From: Firmicutes bacterium CAG:555 | GTDB lineage: Bacteria; Bacillota; Clostridia; Oscillospirales; Oscillospiraceae | NCBI GenBank assembly: GCA_000431075.1 | Contig: HF986913.1 | Location: 28,876 to 44,000, forward strand | Length of the DNA: 15,125 nt | Direction: 5' to 3' | Part shown: positions 13,015-15,125 of the stretch, one piece after another | How the letters are laid out: every line of letters starts with the position of its first letter | How positions within the stretch are numbered: the first letter of the stretch is position 1 | The notes under the pieces: model-generated | Told to the model about the DNA's origin: nothing | The model's database searches: none | The model's input: only the letters and a program-made list of their open reading frames with translations | Position numbers and translations under genes: made by a program

Positions 13015-13851
13015 TTACTTTGCATTGCGGCGCTTGACTATGAACTTATCGGTACGGTTCTTAGTCTTGCGGGTCTTGTAGCCGAGTGCGGGCTTGCCCC
13101 AAGGAGTTACAGGGCCGGGACGGCCGACAGGGGACTTGCCTTCACCACCGCCGTGGGGGTGGTCGCAGGGGTTCATGACGGAACCGCGGACGGTAGGACG
13201 GATGCCCATGTGGCGCTTGCGGCCGGCCTTACCGATAGAGATGTTGGAGTGGTCGATGTTGCCGACCTGACCGATGGTCGCAAAGCAGTCCATGCGGACC
13301 TTGCGGTACTCACCGGAGGGGAGGCGAACAGTGGCCATGCCGTTTTCCTTAGCCATCAGCTGTGCGGAAACACCTGCGGAACGAACGAGCTGTGCGCCCT
13401 TGCCGGGGTAGAGCTCGATGTTGTGGATAACGGTACCAACGGGGATGTTTGCCAGAGGCAGAGCATTGCCCGGCTTGATGTCGGCGGATGCGGAGGAGAC
13501 GATCTTGTCGCCTGCCTTCAGGCCGACAGGAGCGAGGATGTAGCGGCGCTCGCCGTCGGTATACTCAACCAGAGCGATGAATGCGCTGCGGTTGGGGTCA
13601 TACTCGAGGCGCAGAACTTCTGCTTCCATCTCGGTCTTGTTGCGCTTGAAGTCGATAACACGGTACTTCTGGCGATTGCCGCCGCCCTTGTGGCGAACGG
13701 TGATGCGGCCGTAGCTGTTGCGGCCGGAACTCTTCTTGAGGACCTCAGTCAGTTTCTTCTCGGGCCTTGCGTGCTTGTCAACACCGTCAAAGCCGGAAAC
13801 GGTCATCTGTCTGCGGGCCGGAGTAGTAGGTCTGTAAGTTTTAATAGACAT
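13015..13851 (-). CDS. rplB: 50S ribosomal protein L2
   Basis: A 278-residue L2 starting MSIKTYRPTTPARRQMTV. It has the OB-fold and SH3-like RNA-binding domains in the middle and the DHPHGGGEGKSPVGRP loop (230-245), whose histidine region is needed for peptidyl transferase assembly. The basic tail TRKTKNRTDKFIVKRRNAK is typical. The ATG at 13851 has GGGGAGG 7 bases upstream. Length and order are standard. Confidence 0.98.
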   Translation of the reverse strand: MSIKTYRPTTPARRQMTVSGFDGVDKHARPEKKLTEVLKKSSGRNSYGRITVRHKGGGNRQKYRVIDFKRNKTEMEAEVLRLEYDPNRSAFIALVEYTDGERRYILAPVGLKAGDKIVSSASADIKPGNALPLANIPVGTVIHNIELYPGKGAQLVRSAGVSAQLMAKENGMATVRLPSGEYRKVRMDCFATIGQVGNIDHSNISIGKAGRKRHMGIRPTVRGSVMNPCDHPHGGGEGKSPVGRPGPVTPWGKPALGYKTRKTKNRTDKFIVKRRNAK

Positions 13852-13865
13852 TCTTATTCCTCCCC

Positions 13866-14165
13866 TTATGCCATGCCTTCGAACAGCTCAATGTTCTTGG
13901 AGTCTTCACTGAGCTTTACGACTGCCTTTTTCCAAGAGGCGGTTTTGCCCTTCGGGTATGCGCCGGTGCGCTTTTCCTTGCCGCGAACATTCAGTGTGGT
14001 GACCTTGATAACGGTAACGCCGAAGATCTCCTCGATTGCCTTCTTGATTTCGACCTTGTTTGCGTCCTTTGCGACTTCAAAAGCGTACTTCTTGATGTCC
14101 AGGTCTTCCATGGACTGCTCGGTGATGATCGGGCGAATGACTATATCATAAGCGGTCTTCATCAT
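13866..14165 (-). CDS. rplW: 50S ribosomal protein L23
   Basis: A 99-residue L23 with IVIRPIITEQSM, KYAFEVAKDANKVEIKKAIE and the loop NVRGKEKRTGAYPKGKTASW. L23 sits at the tunnel exit and is a docking site for SRP, trigger factor and SecYEG. The ATG at 14165 overlaps the rplD stop by four bases (ATGA), and a GAGGAGG lies within the last codons of rplD, so the two genes are translationally coupled. The following codon is also ATG. Confidence 0.97.
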   Translation of the reverse strand: MMKTAYDIVIRPIITEQSMEDLDIKKYAFEVAKDANKVEIKKAIEEIFGVTVIKVTTLNVRGKEKRTGAYPKGKTASWKKAVVKLSEDSKNIELFEGMA

Positions 14166-14785
14166 GCGTACACCTCCTCGATCTTTGCAAGTGCTGCCTT
14201 GGAGACAACGAGCTTGCGGTTGTTGAGAATCATGTAGGGGCTGAGGATAGTTGCGATGGTGGTGGTGATGCCTGCGATATTGCGTGCAGACTTAACGACC
14301 TTCTCGTCAACATTCTCGGTGACAACGAGTGCCTTGCCGGATACATTGATGTTCTTCAGGAATGCTGCGAAAGCTGCGGTCTTAATCTCTTCGACCTTGA
14401 GGTCGTCGATAACGATGATGGCTTCCTCAGCTGCCTTTGCGCTCAGTGCGCTCTTGAGAGCAAGACGCTTCACCTTCTTGTTGAGGGTGTAGCTGTAATC
14501 ACGGGGCTTGGGAGCAAACGCTACGCCGCCGTGGGTCCACACGGGAGAACCCTTGTAGCCTGCGCGGGCACGGCCGGTGCCCTTCTGGCGCCAAGGCTTT
14601 GCGGTGGTGTAGGAAACTTCGCCCTTGGTGAGTGCGCTCTGGGTGCCCTGACGGCAGTTTGCCAGATGATTCTTGACGGAGTCATGCAGAACAGACTTGT
14701 TCGGATCAATACCGAAGATAGCATCGGAGAGCTCGATCTCGCCGACCTTTTCGCCTGCCATGTTGTAAACATTAGTAATAGGCAT
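14162..14785 (-). CDS. rplD: 50S ribosomal protein L4
   Basis: A 207-residue L4 starting MPITNVYNMAGEKVGEIEL. The extended loop KPWRQKGTGRARAG (63-76) reaches the exit-tunnel constriction. The segment GGVAFAPKPRDYSYTLNKK follows. In Escherichia coli L4 represses its own S10 operon; any matching leader would lie upstream of this window. The ATG at 14785 follows rplC by 19 bases with an AAAGGAG upstream. Confidence 0.97.
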   Translation of the reverse strand: MPITNVYNMAGEKVGEIELSDAIFGIDPNKSVLHDSVKNHLANCRQGTQSALTKGEVSYTTAKPWRQKGTGRARAGYKGSPVWTHGGVAFAPKPRDYSYTLNKKVKRLALKSALSAKAAEEAIIVIDDLKVEEIKTAAFAAFLKNINVSGKALVVTENVDEKVVKSARNIAGITTTIATILSPYMILNNRKLVVSKAALAKIEEVYA

Positions 14786-14804
14786 TTATGAAACTCTCCT
14801 TTCC

Positions 14805-15125
14805 TTACTTGTTTCGTGCGGAAGCCTTCTGCGGGTTGACACGAGCAGATGCCTTCTGCGGGTTGAGGCTGATGCCTGCGCCCTCGCCCTTCTTGACGGG
14901 TGCGGTCTTGATGGTGCTCTTTACATAAACGAGGCCGCCCTTGGGGCCGGGGATAGCACCGCGGATAACGATCATGTTCAGCTCGGGGTCGACCTTGACG
15001 ACATCGAGATTCTGAACGGTGACCTGGTCAACACCCATGTGACCTGCGCCGATCTTGCCTTTGAAGATGCGGCTGGGGTCGGTGCTGGAGCCCATGGAGC
15101 CTGCGTGACGGTGAACAGGGCCGCC
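14805..15125 (-). CDS. rplC: 50S ribosomal protein L3, C-terminal part (runs off the window)
   Basis: The last 106 codons and the stop of L3; the start lies beyond 15125. The visible part opens with GGPVHRHAGSMG and continues with SRIFKGKIGAGHMG and VRGAIPGPKGGLVYVKS, the conserved L3 core next to the peptidyl transferase centre. The family usually ends soon after VKS. Here a further 32 or so residues follow, rich in Lys, Ala and Asn, including a tandem nine-residue repeat (NPQKASARV then NPQKASARN). Confidence 0.96.
   Translation of the reverse strand, partial: GGPVHRHAGSMGSSTDPSRIFKGKIGAGHMGVDQVTVQNLDVVKVDPELNMIVIRGAIPGPKGGLVYVKSTIKTAPVKKGEGAGISLNPQKASARVNPQKASARNK
14811..14864 (-). repeat. 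27-base tandem repeat at the 3' end of rplC
   Basis: Two adjacent 27-base units (14864-14838 and 14837-14811) encode NPQKASARV and NPQKASARN. The first 14 bases are identical. In the shared eight residues, four codons differ (Ala GCA/GCT, Ser TCT/TCC, Ala GCT/GCA, Arg CGT/CGA) and all are synonymous. Confidence 0.85.

Noticed and set aside
12397..14151. A 584-codon open frame on the plus strand across rplV to rplW
   Set aside because: Same explanation: codon bias of highly expressed minus-strand genes. There is no ribosome site, and the composition is not protein-like.
1..15125. CRISPR arrays, tRNA or rRNA genes, insertion sequences, phage genes
   Set aside because: No regularly spaced repeats, no cloverleaf, no transposase or integrase motifs. 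The window is almost fully occupied by conserved genes.

Overview
The window holds most of the S10-spc-alpha ribosomal protein super-operon of a Gram-positive bacterium, read entirely from the minus strand. Transcription runs from position 15125 down to about 270. The order is L3-L4-L23-L2-S19-L22-S3-L16-L29-S17-L14-L24-L5-S14-S8-L6-L18-S5-L30-L15-secY-adk-map-infA-L36-S13-S11-S4-rpoA-L17. This order, the strong AGGAGG-type ribosome binding sites, the short zinc-type S14, the zinc-lid adenylate kinase and the four-cysteine S4 all point to Bacillota, class Clostridia. Moderately GC-rich codon use suggests an Oscillospiraceae/Ruminococcaceae-like gut anaerobe. The family-level guess is inference.

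Right part (about 9100-15125): the S10-type genes, from the 3' part of rplC to rpsQ, and the start of the spc block (rplN, rplX, rplE, rpsZ). They are packed tightly, with start-stop overlaps at rplD/rplW and rpsC/rplP. S3 carries an unusual Arg/Gly/Gln-rich tail, and L3 ends in a nine-residue tandem repeat. Middle (about 3200-9100): the spc block continues with rpsH-rplF-rplR-rpsE-rpmD-rplO-secY, then adk, map, infA (TTG start) and rpmJ. A 284-base break between rpsZ and rpsH holds a good sigma-A-type promoter and a roughly 200-nt leader that can fold into three hairpins; it is the most unusual non-coding element here. Left part (about 270-3100): rpsM-rpsK-rpsD-rpoA-rplQ, preceded by a smaller structured spacer of 115 bases before rpsM.

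Left end (1-270): the operon ends in a cluster of hairpins, including a bidirectional terminator. A possible convergent plus-strand gene ends at 103. The end of rplQ and the DNA just after it (238-324) recur, inverted and diverged, at 35-107. This looks like an old inverted duplication that may have supplied the last residues of the convergent gene.

Together the genes make the ribosome core (15 large-subunit proteins and 9 small-subunit proteins, some partial), the RNA polymerase alpha subunit, the SecY translocon channel, initiation factor IF-1, methionine aminopeptidase for nascent-chain processing, and adenylate kinase. Nothing in the coding content is foreign to this conserved locus. The novelty lies in the leaders, the protein tails and the terminal inverted duplication.
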